The notes beneath the pieces are model-generated. The model made no database searches. It saw nothing but the letters and a program-made list of their open reading frames with translations, and was not told where the DNA came from. 64,000 nucleotides of DNA from Paroedura picta (Eukaryota; Chordata; Lepidosauria; Squamata; Gekkonidae), in the NCBI RefSeq assembly GCF_049243985.1, contig NC_135374.1, forward strand, positions 66,331,434 to 66,395,433. The letters are read 5' to 3'. The position numbers were made by a program, and so were the translations under genes. Below are positions 37,601 to 43,192 of this stretch, piece after piece. Numbering within the stretch: position 1 is the first letter of the stretch; each line of letters begins with the position of its first letter.

Positions 37601-40600
37601 TGTCATAATCAGTCATCAAAAAACATTGTAATAACATACTTTTTTTTTGTAGGTTGCTGGACCACCCTTCAAAGCCAACACTTTAATAGCTTTTACAAAG
37701 TTGTTAGGTGCACCTCCACATATTCTCCGAGACTGTGTACACATTATGAAGCTCGAGCTGGTAAGCTGATTTTTTATCTCATTGTAATTTTTAAAAAACT
37801 TACACACAGACTGCTTTATTTATGGTAGACTAACCAAAGGTCCTTGGTATGTTTCATTAAAACAGTTCCCTGATCAGGCAAGCCAGCTGAAATGGAATGT
37901 ACAGTTCTGTCTAACAATTCCCCCAAGCGCTCCACCAATTGCACCACCAGGAACACCTGCTGTCGTGCTGAAATCCAAAATGTTGTTCTTTGTAAGTATA
38001 ACAACTGATTCGGCTTGCATTGTTTTATGTTTGTTGCCGTTAGGAAAACTATAAGTGATCACAATGGTTGTCAGTTAAAATAATGATTGGTAGCATTGGA
38101 CCCCCTTTAAGTGAGGTTATCCAGTTTTAATCTTAATATTAGACTTTAGAAACTTGAGACTGGATGAATGGTAAACATTAACTTAGTTTGGTTTAATTAC
38201 CATGAGTTTTATAATGTCCAATGTAGTCAGAAAATAGTTAACTCAATTTGTTCCTGTATTTTCAGTTTCTCTATATCATGCAGTATAGAATATAAAAATG
38301 ATATTCATGATATTCATATGTTCATTCAGAAGACAAAATGTAAATTGTAGCAGTAGGTACCCAGTAACCAAATCTTTAGGCTTAAAGATATCCTCATTTC
38401 AGATTTGGGCAACTACTCTTTACCAGCAGCTCTGGTTTTCTATTAAGCTAAGAAAAGAAGAGTGAAAATAAGGGAGAGTAGTAATAAAGAAATGGGCCTA
38501 ATTCTAGAACTGAGCTAAAAAGCACTTTATCACTACGGTAATTTTATGCATGGTTGTGTTGCAAAACTGCTTTTTTCACTCTTTGGGTTTTATTCTGTTC
38601 ACAGCTTCAGCTTACACAGAAAACCACAGTTTCACAGGAAGCTGTAAGCATAATTGTCCCCATCATATATGATATGGCTTCAGGTACCACACAACAGGCA
38701 GACATTCCCAGACAACAGAACTCTTCAGTTGCTGCTCCTATGATGGTTAGCAATATTCTAAAGAGGTTTGCAGAACTGAATTCACCACGGCCAGGTACTG
38801 TACATGTCCAGTAGGGTAATCTTCTGCATGCTTGAATGGACAAAGTCCCACTTTTATAGTTTTTAAATTGCAATTTACCTTGAGTGTTGGTTTGATTGGT
38901 TTAATTTAAAATGATAAGACCTGGGAGGGGGGAGGGGGAGGGGGAAAGAGATTATTGCATGTAGTGATATATTGTTCAGTATACCTCTTTGTGGTACCAG
39001 AAGAATTGTTATTGGTGCAACACGGACTTCAACATTGACTAAGGAAGCATAATGCTTAAACTTGGCTCCTACTACTGTAATAACTTTGCTACTTTTAGCA
39101 CTGTTACATGAGCCCTATGTATATATTTCTGTGAAAACTAGTGCTTGTTAGTCATCTTCCACTGTAGGAATATGTCTTCCTGTTTCTTGTAATTTTAATT
39201 GTTACAAGATTTTACTACTTGTCTTGTTCTTAATTGCACTCCACTGAGGAAAACCTGGGGCCAGGAAGATGGAACTACTACTTATAAATTACTTCATAAA
39301 GTAACATCATAAAGTAACACATCACAGCCCTGGCTTATTCTTTCTGTATCTCATGACTAACATCTCATCATGACTGTATCTTCTATCTTGTGCTGCCTGC
39401 TTTGTTTCCTTGAGAAACTCTTTTGTATCCAGTTTCACTTTTCTTTTAATAAAAGTGTTAGAAACTTTTTAAAAGTGATTTTTGGAGAAATAGTTTTATT
39501 CTTGGGTATGAATTTTTTAAAGCTGGCTGACGTATGGCTTTAGCTGAAACAGTTAACTTCACAGAAGATTCTCTCTCCCCTCCCCTGCTGGATGCCCTTA
39601 TTGTTAACTACTTGTCAGTATAATCGTTACAACCATTATAGAGGCCTTAAGTTGTACAAAGTCATATATTCCCAGTATAGTATTAGGACATGGACTTGAT
39701 TCTAAAACTGCATTGTGTGGATGGCACATACCATTTGACTGCACTGGAACAGCTTATAGGATTAAGCTGGTATGGATAATGCCTCTTCAAATGCTTGCCT
39801 TTGCTTTTGGTAAACACAATCCTGAATCCCCTCCTGATCATCATGAAGTAACTGATTTTTGGGAGGGTTAGCCATGTGTTTCCACCTGGGTATAAGAGTT
39901 TCAAGGTGAGTTATTCAAAATCCATGCTTTACTCACTGGCAACTGAATATTGTGCATGCTGTTCATCATTCATGCATGAGCTGGGGGGGGGGGAAACCAC
40001 CCAAAAGGCTTCCTGATATTTATGGATGTTTAAGGATGCTTAAGGAGTGAAAATACTTGGAAGAAAAATACAGTTCTGGGTACTATATTTAATTGAACGA
40101 ATGTTTTCTTGACCAGTGAGGCATTCATCATGTGTCTCTACAAGTTGTAGAGGATTCTTGGAATTGGCACTTGGCGTTTGTCTATATTTCCTGTTATCCT
40201 AAAATGCATGGCCACCAAGATCCTAAATTGAAGCTTGATGAAGATTCCATGGCTATTTTTCACTGCTTCCTTATCTACAAAAAAATAGAAAATGGAGCAC
40301 AATACGTGTTTAAATGTTTGTTAGAAACATTCCCATGTAATCTAATCCTCACAGATTCATAATCTTTAAAAAGAACACCTAGAAAAATCACACTCCAAAA
40401 CCAGTTGTGTGGCTTGTGATTTTTTTTTAACTCAACAAATCATTTTGGCTGAGCTGGTTAATTTGCAGTGGTGGCTGATCTCTGTCTTTCATTCTTTACC
40501 TTCAAGAGTTTCATTACTGCTTTTGTGGTATAGCAGAAGTTGATTTCTTAATGCCAGTGACATCAGAAGTATCTGTTTCTGGTTTGAATATTCCAGTAAC

Positions 40601-41624
40601 TTTGAATACTAGCTTTGTTAGTAAGAGGACTACCAAATAATATTGGGGGGTGGGGTCTGGGGGCAAGTGTTTACCTTGTGCCATCAATAGCAGTATTACC
40701 TTTAATAAAGGCCAGGCTTACTTATGTTATTTATTTATTTAATAAGTATATTTCTGTACCATGGCTCACAAATGTCTCGTGGCAGTTTATAGAAATCAAT
40801 AAAACACAATAAAATCCCCTAACAATACCCTTAAAAATATAACAATATAACATCTAACAGCAGCTGCAAATAACTTTCTTTTATATATATTGTCTGAGAA
40901 TTGTACTTAAAGCAGAGGGCCATTATTAATTGTGACCCATTGTATGGTTCTTTTTTAATGATGAGTGTTCTTCTCCAGCAGTACCTAGTACATATATAAT
41001 TATGTATTTGCTTTTCTATTGTACCCACCTTGGGTACTAAGATGCTCAGGAATAGGCAAGTATCGACATATACTTTATAAATCTGTTATGGGGTTGCTTA
41101 CATTTGTATCCCTTCCTCCAAATACTTTCACACAACACAAACTGAGGTGGTGTGATATCCTCAGAAAACAATGCAAGCTTATCTATAGGTCAAGAAACAG
41201 GCAGGTGCCCAAGAGCCATATGGGTAAAAGTCCACTGTGCAGAGGTCACTGGGGGAATGGGCCAGAGAATGCTCTTTGCTGGATTTGGGGCACAGAAACC
41301 AGGCCAGTTATTGTAATGTGAGGAAACCCGTGCTTTGTTCACATGTAGTTTTTTGTTTTCACACTGACTGGCTGAACAGTTTCTGTTAGCAGCTGCACTT
41401 AAGTTACCTATTTAGAGGTGCACCCGAGTATAATTACATCTTTGGAAAAATTGCCCTTGTAGTACGCTAGTTTCAGTTTGAAGCATCTATGATTAAATTT
41501 ATCACTGCCAAACCTCAGCAGCTAACTTGTGTTTCTTTCCCTTGTTCTAGGTGAATGTACAATCTTTGCAGCTGTTCGTGATTTAATGGCTAACCTTACA
41601 CTGCCCCCTGGTGGGCGTCCATAG
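26..41624 (+). CDS. MED14: Mediator complex subunit 14 (MED14), 26 exons, 5' partial
   Basis: MED14 is the backbone of Mediator. It joins the head, middle and tail modules and is needed for RNA polymerase II transcription in the nucleus. Exons: 26-154, 2033-2140, 3349-3481, 5230-5380, 6181-6292, 8007-8132, 9193-9271, 10625-10784, 12030-12224, 15155-15289, 18699-18775, 20348-20508, 20600-20746, 20855-20946, 22393-22545, 23546-23815, 24377-24511, 25000-25111, 25769-25900, 29427-29612, 30320-30555, 30882-31061, 37653-37760, 37866-37991, 38605-38794, 41551-41624. Together they give 1234 codons and a stop without a frame break, matching remembered human MED14 (about 1454 residues) to its C-terminal GGRP. 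About 220 N-terminal residues, including most of the Med14 N-terminal domain, lie upstream. A Ser/Pro-rich low-complexity stretch fills exons 17-20, and an LXXLL nuclear-receptor box (LNILL) is kept at 30415-30429. All introns are GT-AG. This is an intact intron-bearing gene and not a retrocopy. Confidence 0.97.
155..1050. other. Intron sequence, unclassified
   Basis: First MED14 intron in the window. I see no coding exon here. The stretch at about 500-1030 has a different, repeat-like texture but shows no ends, tail or protein similarity that I can name. Confidence 0.4.
1051..1128 (-). mobile_element. SPIN-like hAT transposon end fragment
   Basis: The text ATGGTTGGGGGTCACCACAA, then GAGGAACTGTATTAAAGGGT and GGAAGGTTGAGAAC, matches my memory of the terminal region of SPIN/URR1-type non-autonomous hAT elements, which moved horizontally among tetrapods. 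Only one end is present. It abuts a truncated SINE. Confidence 0.6.
1129..1248 (-). repeat. Truncated tRNA-derived SINE
   Basis: The reverse strand reads like the 5' half of the 14275-14560 SINE: GGTGCAACTGTTAGGAGC, CTTCTAATCTGGTGAGC and GCTGGGTGATCTTGGGC. The 3' part is missing where it meets the hAT fragment. Confidence 0.65.
1307..1657. mobile_element. Interspersed repeat with 8-bp target duplication
   Basis: TGCATTAA at 1299-1306 is repeated at 1658-1665, flanking a 351-base unit that starts TTCAGCCTTTCTCAAC. A related, shorter copy lies at 56995-57170. An 8-bp duplication suits a hAT-type DNA element, but terminal inverted repeats are weak. Confidence 0.5.
2033..2140 (+). CDS. MED14: MED14 exon (2nd in window)
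   Basis: The acceptor TGTCAG ends at 2032 and the donor GTATCC starts at 2141. It encodes [19 protein letters not shown] through DMYNCL. The final C is the first base of a split His codon completed by the next exon. Confidence 0.95.
2740..2950 (+). repeat. LINE 3'-end relic (L2/CR1-like)
   Basis: GAGCCACCTTGAAAAG followed by GAAAGGCAGCATATATATTT resembles the 3' ends of L2-type LINEs in lizards (compare 6070-6120). Old and without a clear tail. Confidence 0.35.
3349..3481 (+). CDS. MED14: MED14 exon (3rd in window)
   Basis: The acceptor TTCTGTAG ends at 3348 and the donor GTAAGT starts at 3482. It encodes [34 protein letters not shown] and LSVW, near-identical to human MED14. Confidence 0.95.
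4161..4373 (-). repeat. tRNA-derived SINE (Squam1-like)
   Basis: The reverse strand starts with the tRNA-like head GGCTCAGTGGTAGAGCAT, has the B-box-like GGTTCATGACC, and continues with ACCAGGTAGTAAGTGATGTG and ATAAGGCAGCTTCCTGTGTT. This is a SINE type common in squamates. The family name is from memory. Confidence 0.7.
4450..4624 (+). repeat. Compound trinucleotide microsatellite (CTT)n/(CTA)n
   Basis: About 175 bases of alternating CTT and CTA (ACT) blocks ending in a run of CTA. Reverse-strand ORFs of poly-Val/Glu or poly-Ser/Arg across it are artefacts of the repeat. Confidence 0.95.
5230..5380 (+). CDS. MED14: MED14 exon (4th in window)
   Basis: The acceptor TCTTAAG ends at 5229 and the donor GTAAAT starts at 5381. 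The start is fixed by the split Asn codon and [10 protein letters not shown] second AG at 5235-5236 would drop two conserved Gln residues. It ends in LIERAMK. Confidence 0.93.
5608..6124 (+). repeat. L2-type LINE 3' end
   Basis: The + strand encodes a degenerate L2 C-terminus ([18 protein letters not shown] and a nearby [19 protein letters not shown]), then an untranslated end with GAACTGCCTTGAGTCTTAGG and an AATAAATAAATA tail. 5'-truncated. Confidence 0.7.
6181..6292 (+). CDS. MED14: MED14 exon (5th in window)
   Basis: A strong acceptor CTGTTTTTCAG ends at 6180 and the donor GTAAGT starts at 6293. It encodes [20 protein letters not shown] and [15 protein letters not shown], with a one-base overhang to the next exon. 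Confidence 0.95.
6695..7500 (-). repeat. L2-type LINE 3' region, interrupted by a SINE
   Basis: In reverse orientation, CTGCCCATCCCCATATGAGC near 6731 looks like an L2 3' end. Around 7000-7140 the text (ACTTGTTCCACCAGGTTGGT, CATCTTTGGGGCCAGGGA) is a motif seen in lizard L2 3' regions. A Sauria SINE is inserted at 7185-7464. Confidence 0.5.
7185..7464 (-). repeat. Sauria-type SINE, copy 1
   Basis: Complete copy in reverse orientation. The tRNA-like head (GAGCCTCTTGTGGCGCAGAG on the - strand) lies at the right end, with a B box AGTTCGATCCC. The BovB-like tail is at the left. A 13-bp target duplication TTCAATGAAATTA flanks it at 7172-7184 and 7465-7477. Confidence 0.88.
8007..8132 (+). CDS. MED14: MED14 exon (6th in window)
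   Basis: The acceptor CTCTCTCTAG ends at 8006 and the donor GTAAGT starts at 8133. It encodes [19 protein letters not shown] and [17 protein letters not shown]. Confidence 0.95.
8736..8865 (+). repeat. Possible old interspersed repeat
   Basis: TCAAGTTACAACTGACATAG and GAAGCAGAGGTAGTTTGCCC resemble a repeat seen often in lizard DNA. I cannot assign its class. Confidence 0.3.
9193..9271 (+). CDS. MED14: MED14 exon (7th in window)
   Basis: A short 79-base exon between acceptor TTTCCTGTAG and donor GTAAGC. It encodes [19 protein letters not shown] and TWLQQL, matching human [19 protein letters not shown]. Confidence 0.94.
10625..10784 (+). CDS. MED14: MED14 exon (8th in window)
   Basis: The acceptor CTGTTAAG ends at 10624 and the donor GTAAGT starts at 10785. 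It encodes [16 protein letters not shown] through [12 protein letters not shown]. Without splicing the frame runs on into the intron as a misleading 106-residue ORF. Confidence 0.95.
12030..12224 (+). CDS. MED14: MED14 exon (9th in window)
   Basis: The acceptor CAATATAG ends at 12029 and the donor GTATGA starts at 12225. It encodes [20 protein letters not shown], then a stretch more divergent from human than the neighbouring exons, and ends in the basic GTKRK. Confidence 0.94.
12690..13290 (-). mobile_element. Helitron-like element, GC-rich
   Basis: A GC-rich island in AT-rich intron DNA. On the - strand its left end reads GGGCTTTCTACTAGT, the same ending as the hairpin element at 18354 (GGGCTTTGCCCCTAGT), which fits a Helitron CTRR end before T. 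The other end reads CCTATATATATTTGTG on the - strand, like Helitron 5' starts. Overlapping ORFs here show no recognised protein. Confidence 0.4.
13735..14274 (+). pseudogene. Non-LTR retrotransposon, C-terminal ORF, part 1
   Basis: An open frame from 13834 encodes [37 protein letters not shown] and [19 protein letters not shown], like the post-RT C-terminal region of vertebrate LINEs. It stops being LINE sequence where a SINE begins at 14275, and the frame resumes at 14565. Clade not assigned. Confidence 0.55.
14275..14560 (+). repeat. tRNA-derived SINE, full-length copy
   Basis: Head GAGCCAGTTTGGTGTAGTGG with B box GGTTCGATTCT, body through CTCACCCACCCCACAGGGTG, tail GTAAGCCGCTTTGAGC and a CTT microsatellite. 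It is inserted in the LINE frame of 13735-14838. Other copies lie at 36959, 43099, 49391 and (partial) 1129 and 17690. Confidence 0.85.
14561..14838 (+). pseudogene. Non-LTR retrotransposon, C-terminal ORF, part 2
   Basis: The frame after the SINE encodes [20 protein letters not shown], then a zinc-knuckle-like CPC..H....C region ([20 protein letters not shown] and [12 protein letters not shown]), ending at TAG 14836-14838. Cys/His spacing of this kind is typical of LINE C-termini. Confidence 0.6.
14839..15035 (+). repeat. tRNA-derived SINE, second family
   Basis: GGTTCAAATCTCTACTCTGC (B box), CTCACAGGGTTGTTGTGAAA, then ATATAAGCTGCTCTGAGCTC match a sauropsid tRNA SINE with an L2-like tail. 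The inverted copy at 50035-50640 belongs to the same family. Confidence 0.6.
15155..15289 (+). CDS. MED14: MED14 exon (10th in window)
   Basis: The acceptor TTTTCTAG ends at 15154 and the donor GTAGGT starts at 15290. It encodes [20 protein letters not shown] followed by [19 protein letters not shown]. The KKPKR patch follows the KRK of the previous exon. Confidence 0.95.
15512..15647. mobile_element. Palindromic hAT-type MITE
   Basis: CAGGGGTAGTCAACCTGTG at the left is mirrored at the right end (CACAGGTTGACTACCCCTG). The 136-base element is nearly a perfect inverted repeat. An exact 8-bp duplication TTCTAAAC flanks it (15504-15511 and 15648-15655), diagnostic of hAT-type insertion. Confidence 0.92.
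15656..16440. other. Intron sequence, nothing recognised
   Basis: MED14 intron. I see no exon or clear repeat in this stretch. Confidence 0.4.
17598..17624 (+). repeat. Purine-rich (GGGAGA)n tract
   Basis: Short tandem run of GAGGGA units inside the Helitron-like region. Confidence 0.85.
17690..17832 (+). repeat. tRNA-derived SINE, 3' fragment
   Basis: TTGTGGGGAGACGAATGG, GTAAACCGCTTTGAGACTCC and a T/C-rich tail match the 3' half of the 14275 SINE family. Confidence 0.65.
18699..18775 (+). CDS. MED14: MED14 exon (11th in window)
   Basis: A 77-base exon with acceptor CTTTCCCAG and donor GTAAGG. It encodes [20 protein letters not shown] and AIRLL. Phase 2 is completed by the next exon. Confidence 0.94.
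18776..19734. other. Intron sequence, nothing recognised
   Basis: MED14 intron with no exon or assignable repeat seen. Confidence 0.4.
19735..19853 (+). repeat. L2-type LINE 3' end
   Basis: CCCAGAGCCATATTGGGAGG and GTGGTATAAAAATCGAAG, then AAATAAATAAACAA, fit an L2/CR1-like 3' end with tail. Confidence 0.5.
20348..20508 (+). CDS. MED14: MED14 exon (12th in window)
   Basis: The acceptor GTCCAACAG ends at 20347 and the donor GTTGGT, weak at +3, starts at 20509. It encodes [40 protein letters not shown] and STSSREQ. Confidence 0.94.
20600..20746 (+). CDS. MED14: MED14 exon (13th in window)
   Basis: It lies only 91 bases after the previous exon; that is the shortest intron here. The acceptor ATCTTTTAG and donor GTATAA bound [20 protein letters not shown] through [13 protein letters not shown]. 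Confidence 0.95.
20855..20946 (+). CDS. MED14: MED14 exon (14th in window)
   Basis: The acceptor CTGTGAAG ends at 20854 and the donor GTAAGT starts at 20947. It encodes [20 protein letters not shown] and [10 protein letters not shown]. Confidence 0.94.
20947..22392. other. Intron with palindromic-repeat fragment
   Basis: Apart from the repeat at 21111-21190 I recognise nothing in this MED14 intron. A 209-residue ORF that starts upstream and runs through two exons into this intron is not a gene of its own. Confidence 0.4.
21111..21190 (+). repeat. Half copy of palindromic sauropsid repeat
   Basis: GTGTGCATGCACGTGAAAGC, then GGTCTTAAAGGTGCCATTGG and ACTC, match the right half of the repeat at 47762-48202. 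Confidence 0.6.
22393..22545 (+). CDS. MED14: MED14 exon (15th in window)
   Basis: The acceptor TATTTACAG ends at 22392 and the donor GTATGT starts at 22546. It encodes [40 protein letters not shown] and TPNVVQLLQ. Confidence 0.95.
22575..22870 (-). repeat. L2-type LINE 3' end, reverse
   Basis: TTACCGCCTTTCCAGAGGCA followed by an A-rich ATAAAAAACAACAAAA block is the mirror of an L2 3' end. Confidence 0.4.
23546..23815 (+). CDS. MED14: MED14 exon (16th in window)
   Basis: The longest exon here (270 bases). The acceptor TCATTTGCAG and donor GTGATT bound [19 protein letters not shown] through [17 protein letters not shown], almost identical to human. Confidence 0.96.
24377..24511 (+). CDS. MED14: MED14 exon (17th in window)
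   Basis: The acceptor CTCTTCAG ends at 24376 and the donor GTTGTA starts at 24512. It encodes [20 protein letters not shown] and [12 protein letters not shown]. The Gln run is shorter than in human. Confidence 0.93.
25000..25111 (+). CDS. MED14: MED14 exon (18th in window)
   Basis: The acceptor TTGTTTCAG ends at 24999 and the donor GTAAAA starts at 25112. It opens the Ser/Pro/Thr-rich linker with [16 protein letters not shown] and [10 protein letters not shown]. Confidence 0.93.
25769..25900 (+). CDS. MED14: MED14 exon (19th in window)
   Basis: The acceptor CATGTTTAG ends at 25768 and the donor GTAAGT starts at 25901. It encodes the Ser/Pro-rich [20 protein letters not shown] and ends SPHG. 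Confidence 0.93.
25901..26425. other. Intron sequence, nothing recognised
   Basis: MED14 intron upstream of the BovB insertion. No exon or repeat is assigned. Confidence 0.4.
26439..27853 (+). pseudogene. BovB (RTE) LINE, 5'-truncated
   Basis: The + strand encodes RTE reverse transcriptase: [65 protein letters not shown] (the DD active-site box) and a C-terminus with CESWTI and [20 protein letters not shown]. Only one nonsense codon (TAG 26971-26973, where Ser is expected after GCIL) and one frameshift near 27515 are seen, so it is young. It ends in an AAC repeat and is flanked by a 13-bp duplication ACAGTTATTCTCT (26426-26438, 27854-27866). Confidence 0.92.
28260..28790 (+). repeat. L2-type LINE 3' region, old
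   Basis: CAGTGGCTGCCCATTGGCTC matches the L2 C-terminal LHWLPI coding region, followed by diverged sequence and TGAGACTGCCTTAGATAA. Heavily decayed. Confidence 0.4.
29195..29290 (-). repeat. Half copy of palindromic sauropsid repeat
   Basis: GAGTCCAGTAGCTCCTAAAA, GACTAACAAAATTTGTGG and GAGCTTCTGTGAGTGA match the left half of the 47762-48202 repeat, reversed relative to 21111. Confidence 0.55.
29427..29612 (+). CDS. MED14: MED14 exon (20th in window)
   Basis: The acceptor TCTCTCTTAG ends at 29426 and the donor GTGAGC starts at 29613. It encodes [33 protein letters not shown] and SHSPRAGT, the rest of the Ser/Pro linker. Confidence 0.94.
29613..30319. other. Intron sequence, nothing recognised
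   Basis: MED14 intron between the Ser/Pro-linker exons and the LXXLL exon. No repeat is assigned. Confidence 0.4.
30320..30555 (+). CDS. MED14: MED14 exon (21st in window)
   Basis: The acceptor TTCTACTAG ends at 30319 and the donor GTACCT starts at 30556. It encodes [19 protein letters not shown], then LNILLLPSP with the LXXLL box, and [15 protein letters not shown]. Confidence 0.95.
30882..31061 (+). CDS. MED14: MED14 exon (22nd in window)
   Basis: The acceptor TCTCCAACAG ends at 30881 and the donor GTATGT starts at 31062. It encodes [20 protein letters not shown] through [10 protein letters not shown]. The 6.6-kb intron that follows is packed with transposons. Confidence 0.95.
31140..31215 (+). 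repeat. LINE 3' end fragment
   Basis: ACCTTGAGCCATTATGGGAG, GGTGGTATAAAAATCC and AATAAATAT fit an L2-type 3' end. Confidence 0.4.
31220..32030. other. Intron sequence, unclassified
   Basis: It leads into the CR1 nest. Part of 31900-32030 may be CR1 5' sequence, but I cannot show this. Confidence 0.35.
32033..32185 (+). mobile_element. hAT-type element, left half
   Basis: GAGCGGTGGTCCCCAACC followed by a GC-rich body with AGCAAGCTTCTTACTGTGGG shares end and body text with the complete element at 50213-50605. No right terminal repeat is seen, so it is truncated. Confidence 0.5.
32316..32642. mobile_element. Fold-back element with about 62-bp inverted repeats
   Basis: The left arm (32316-32377, from GAAGAAAAAAGGACATCACG) and right arm (32581-32642) are inverted copies with a few mismatches. 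GAGTTAATGGGATTGG at 32301-32316 recurs as GAGTTAATGGGAATGG at 32672-32687, which looks like a 15-16-bp target duplication. On that reading the inserted unit is 32317-32671, inside the CR1. No protein is encoded and I do not recognise the family. Confidence 0.7.
33593..34880 (-). pseudogene. CR1 LINE, - strand, RT core deleted
   Basis: A 408-codon - strand frame (34903 down to 33677) reads CR1 [42 protein letters not shown], then after SSDWREVS jumps to [20 protein letters not shown]. The region that should hold [10 protein letters not shown] and the FADD catalytic box, roughly 50-60 residues, is missing in frame. The C-terminus ([36 protein letters not shown]) is complete. The 3' end has the CR1 ATTCTATGATTCTATG repeat at 33593-33608. 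It sits in the + strand CR1. Confidence 0.88.
36149..36429 (-). repeat. Sauria-type SINE, copy 2, nested in CR1
   Basis: Complete copy in reverse orientation with an AGGTAAAGGTAAAGGT tail at the left and its tRNA-like head at the right. A 12-bp target duplication GGTGATATGATA flanks it (36137-36148, 36430-36441), which places the insertion after that of the CR1. Confidence 0.92.
36959..37240 (+). repeat. tRNA-derived SINE, full-length copy
   Basis: GCCAGTTTGGTATAATGGTT, B box GGTTCAATTCT and tail ACTCTTCTTCTTCTTC. It follows the CR1 3'UTR directly. Confidence 0.85.
37653..37760 (+). CDS. MED14: MED14 exon (23rd in window)
   Basis: The acceptor TTTTTTTGTAG ends at 37652 and the donor GTAAGC starts at 37761. 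It encodes [20 protein letters not shown] and [14 protein letters not shown]. Confidence 0.95.
37866..37991 (+). CDS. MED14: MED14 exon (24th in window)
   Basis: The acceptor TTAAAACAG ends at 37865 and the donor GTAAGT starts at 37992. It encodes [20 protein letters not shown] and the Pro-rich [20 protein letters not shown]. Confidence 0.95.
37992..38604. other. Intron sequence, nothing recognised
   Basis: MED14 intron, AT-rich, with no assigned repeat. Confidence 0.4.
38605..38794 (+). CDS. MED14: MED14 exon (25th in window)
   Basis: The acceptor CTGTTCACAG ends at 38604 and the donor GTACTG starts at 38795. It encodes [39 protein letters not shown] and [10 protein letters not shown]. Confidence 0.95.
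38795..40724. other. Intron sequence, nothing recognised
   Basis: The long last MED14 intron. It holds only a short G-rich tract near 38922-38945 and small direct repeats near 39292-39317 (CATAAAGTAACA twice). Confidence 0.4.
40725..40870 (-). repeat. L2-type LINE 3' end, reverse
   Basis: TTATTTATTTATTTAATAAG (reversed tail), then GTACCATGGCTCACAAATGT and CTCGTGGCAGTTTATAGAA, the mirror of an L2 3' end. Confidence 0.5.
41551..41624 (+). CDS. MED14: MED14 last coding exon
   Basis: The acceptor CTTGTTCTAG ends at 41550. It encodes [20 protein letters not shown] and GGRP, then stop TAG at 41622-41624. This is the exact end of vertebrate MED14. Confidence 0.96.
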
Positions 41625-41679
41625 GCTATTTTTAAACAAAGGGTAAAAATGAGATGAAGCGACAAAATAATTTCTCTGA

Positions 41680-41685
41680 AATAAA
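41680..41685 (+). terminator. MED14: Proximal poly(A) signal AATAAA
   Basis: A canonical hexamer about 56 bases after the stop. Its use would give a very short 3'UTR. Confidence 0.45.
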
Positions 41686-42108
41686 GCCTTCAATTACATA
41701 AAGTGGAAGAGACATTTTTGCGTGTCACATTTTTAAAAGCGCTAATACAGTGGATTGGTCTACTTTCAGGGATGCACTTTCATCAGATTTTTTTTGTACA
41801 GTGCTCTATATAATGTTTTAAGAAAACATTTCAAACTAGTAATAGATTTATGTATCCGCTTGCCAGTAAATAGAGTTAATATTCTGTTTTATACTACAAA
41901 GATTATGAAAATGCCAAACTTGTTTATTTAAATGTTTTTCTTATGTCTTGGTGTAATAGTCTTTTTTTAAAAAGCAGGTCTGTCTTTTTTGAATACTGTA
42001 TGACTGTGACAAACTTTCTATTGAATCTGTATTTTAATATGACTGCTTTGAATCCTTACATTTAAAAAGTGGGCTTGTTGCAAACATGTCCCCACAAAAG
42101 CAATATTT

Positions 42109-42114
42109 AATAAA
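42109..42114 (+). terminator. MED14: Distal poly(A) signal AATAAA
   Basis: A canonical hexamer about 485 bases after the stop, followed by a T/G-rich stretch (TTGTGAGTTTTCTGTTGT) that fits a downstream element. This is the likely main cleavage region. Confidence 0.7.
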
Positions 42115-42130
42115 CTAGATTTAAAAAATT

Positions 42131-43098
42131 GTGAGTTTTCTGTTGTATACTTAACTACATAACGGAAAGAGACTTAACATAGCTAATTATGGAGCTATGC
42201 CAAGCCTTTTGTGGGTGGTTTATCACTGCTTAAAGATACTTTCAGGACACCATATTAAAGAGTGGGGTTCCTTATGAAAGACAAGGGAGAAGATATATGT
42301 ATGTTTTGCCAGTCCTGGTAACATGGCATGCTTTGCCCATAGTTGTTATAATGTAGTAGGTTGCAGAGCTATAAAACTGGTCCCATGTACCAAGCAATCA
42401 ATTATTACCTATTTAAAGCCATATCCTGTGGTAGAATGGGCCTGTTTCACCCCAGCCTTTCAATTTTCTTAATACCTGAAAAAGCTTGTCTTTATTTCTC
42501 AGATAACCTGCCACCATCATTTGTAGGAACTGCCTGCTGGGAGGGTCAGGACTTCCTGATTCCTTTCTCAGATATGAGGTCTTGTTCACAAGCATACTTT
42601 TAGCACAGCCCCAGCCTGAGCAAAGGGATTCGAAAGAAACTGATAAAATGTAATTCCTGTTTCCCCCCCCCTCTCTCTACATGTCTTATCAGATGTTATA
42701 AGACAAGCTTTTTAGCACAGGGCAGGGATTCCCAACAAGGGGTCTGCAGGAGCTCTAAAGTGGCATGATATAGCAGGTGGGGGTCTAGGCTGTCTTCGCA
42801 GCTCCTATTTTTTTCAGCCTACATGAGGCAGAGCTGCCATAGTAGTAAGTAGTAAAGGGGGGGAATCAAAAGGAAGATTATGGGTGTAGGTAGTGATGTC
42901 ACTTCTGGGATGTGGGGTGTGTGGCTGGCTGACATCACTTCTGGGGCTCCTCAAAGTCTGAAAAATTATTTCAGGCTTTCCTCCATGGTCAAAAAGTTGA
43001 AAAAGGCTGGCTCAGGGTATTATAGATGTCTACAGACTTCCCATTACCTTACCTTTCTTCAGCTGTCCTGGCCAACACATGGGCTAATGGCCATCTGC
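42131..43098. other. Intergenic sequence, nothing recognised
   Basis: Between the MED14 poly(A) site and the L2 block. No gene or clear repeat is seen. Confidence 0.4.
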
Positions 43099-43192
43099 AA
43101 GAGCCAGCTTGGTTGTAGTGGTTAGGAGCAGCGACTTCTAATCTGGAGAGCCAGATTTGATTCCCCACTCCCCCACATGCAGCCAGCTGGAT
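43099..43192 (+). repeat. tRNA-derived SINE, 5' fragment
   Basis: AGAGCCAGCTTGGTTGTAGT through CCCCACATGCAGCCAGCTGG match the head of the 14275 family. It is cut off where the L2 begins. Confidence 0.75.

Larger units (their letters stand above)
41625..42130 (+). other. MED14: MED14 3' untranslated region
   Basis: AT-rich sequence after the stop codon and before the distal poly(A) signal. No repeat is recognised in it. The 3' end is estimated at 15-20 bases beyond the signal. Confidence 0.7.

Noticed and set aside
1-42130. Possibility that the MED14 copy is a pseudogene
   Set aside because: 1234 codons join without a stop or frameshift and all introns have GT-AG borders.
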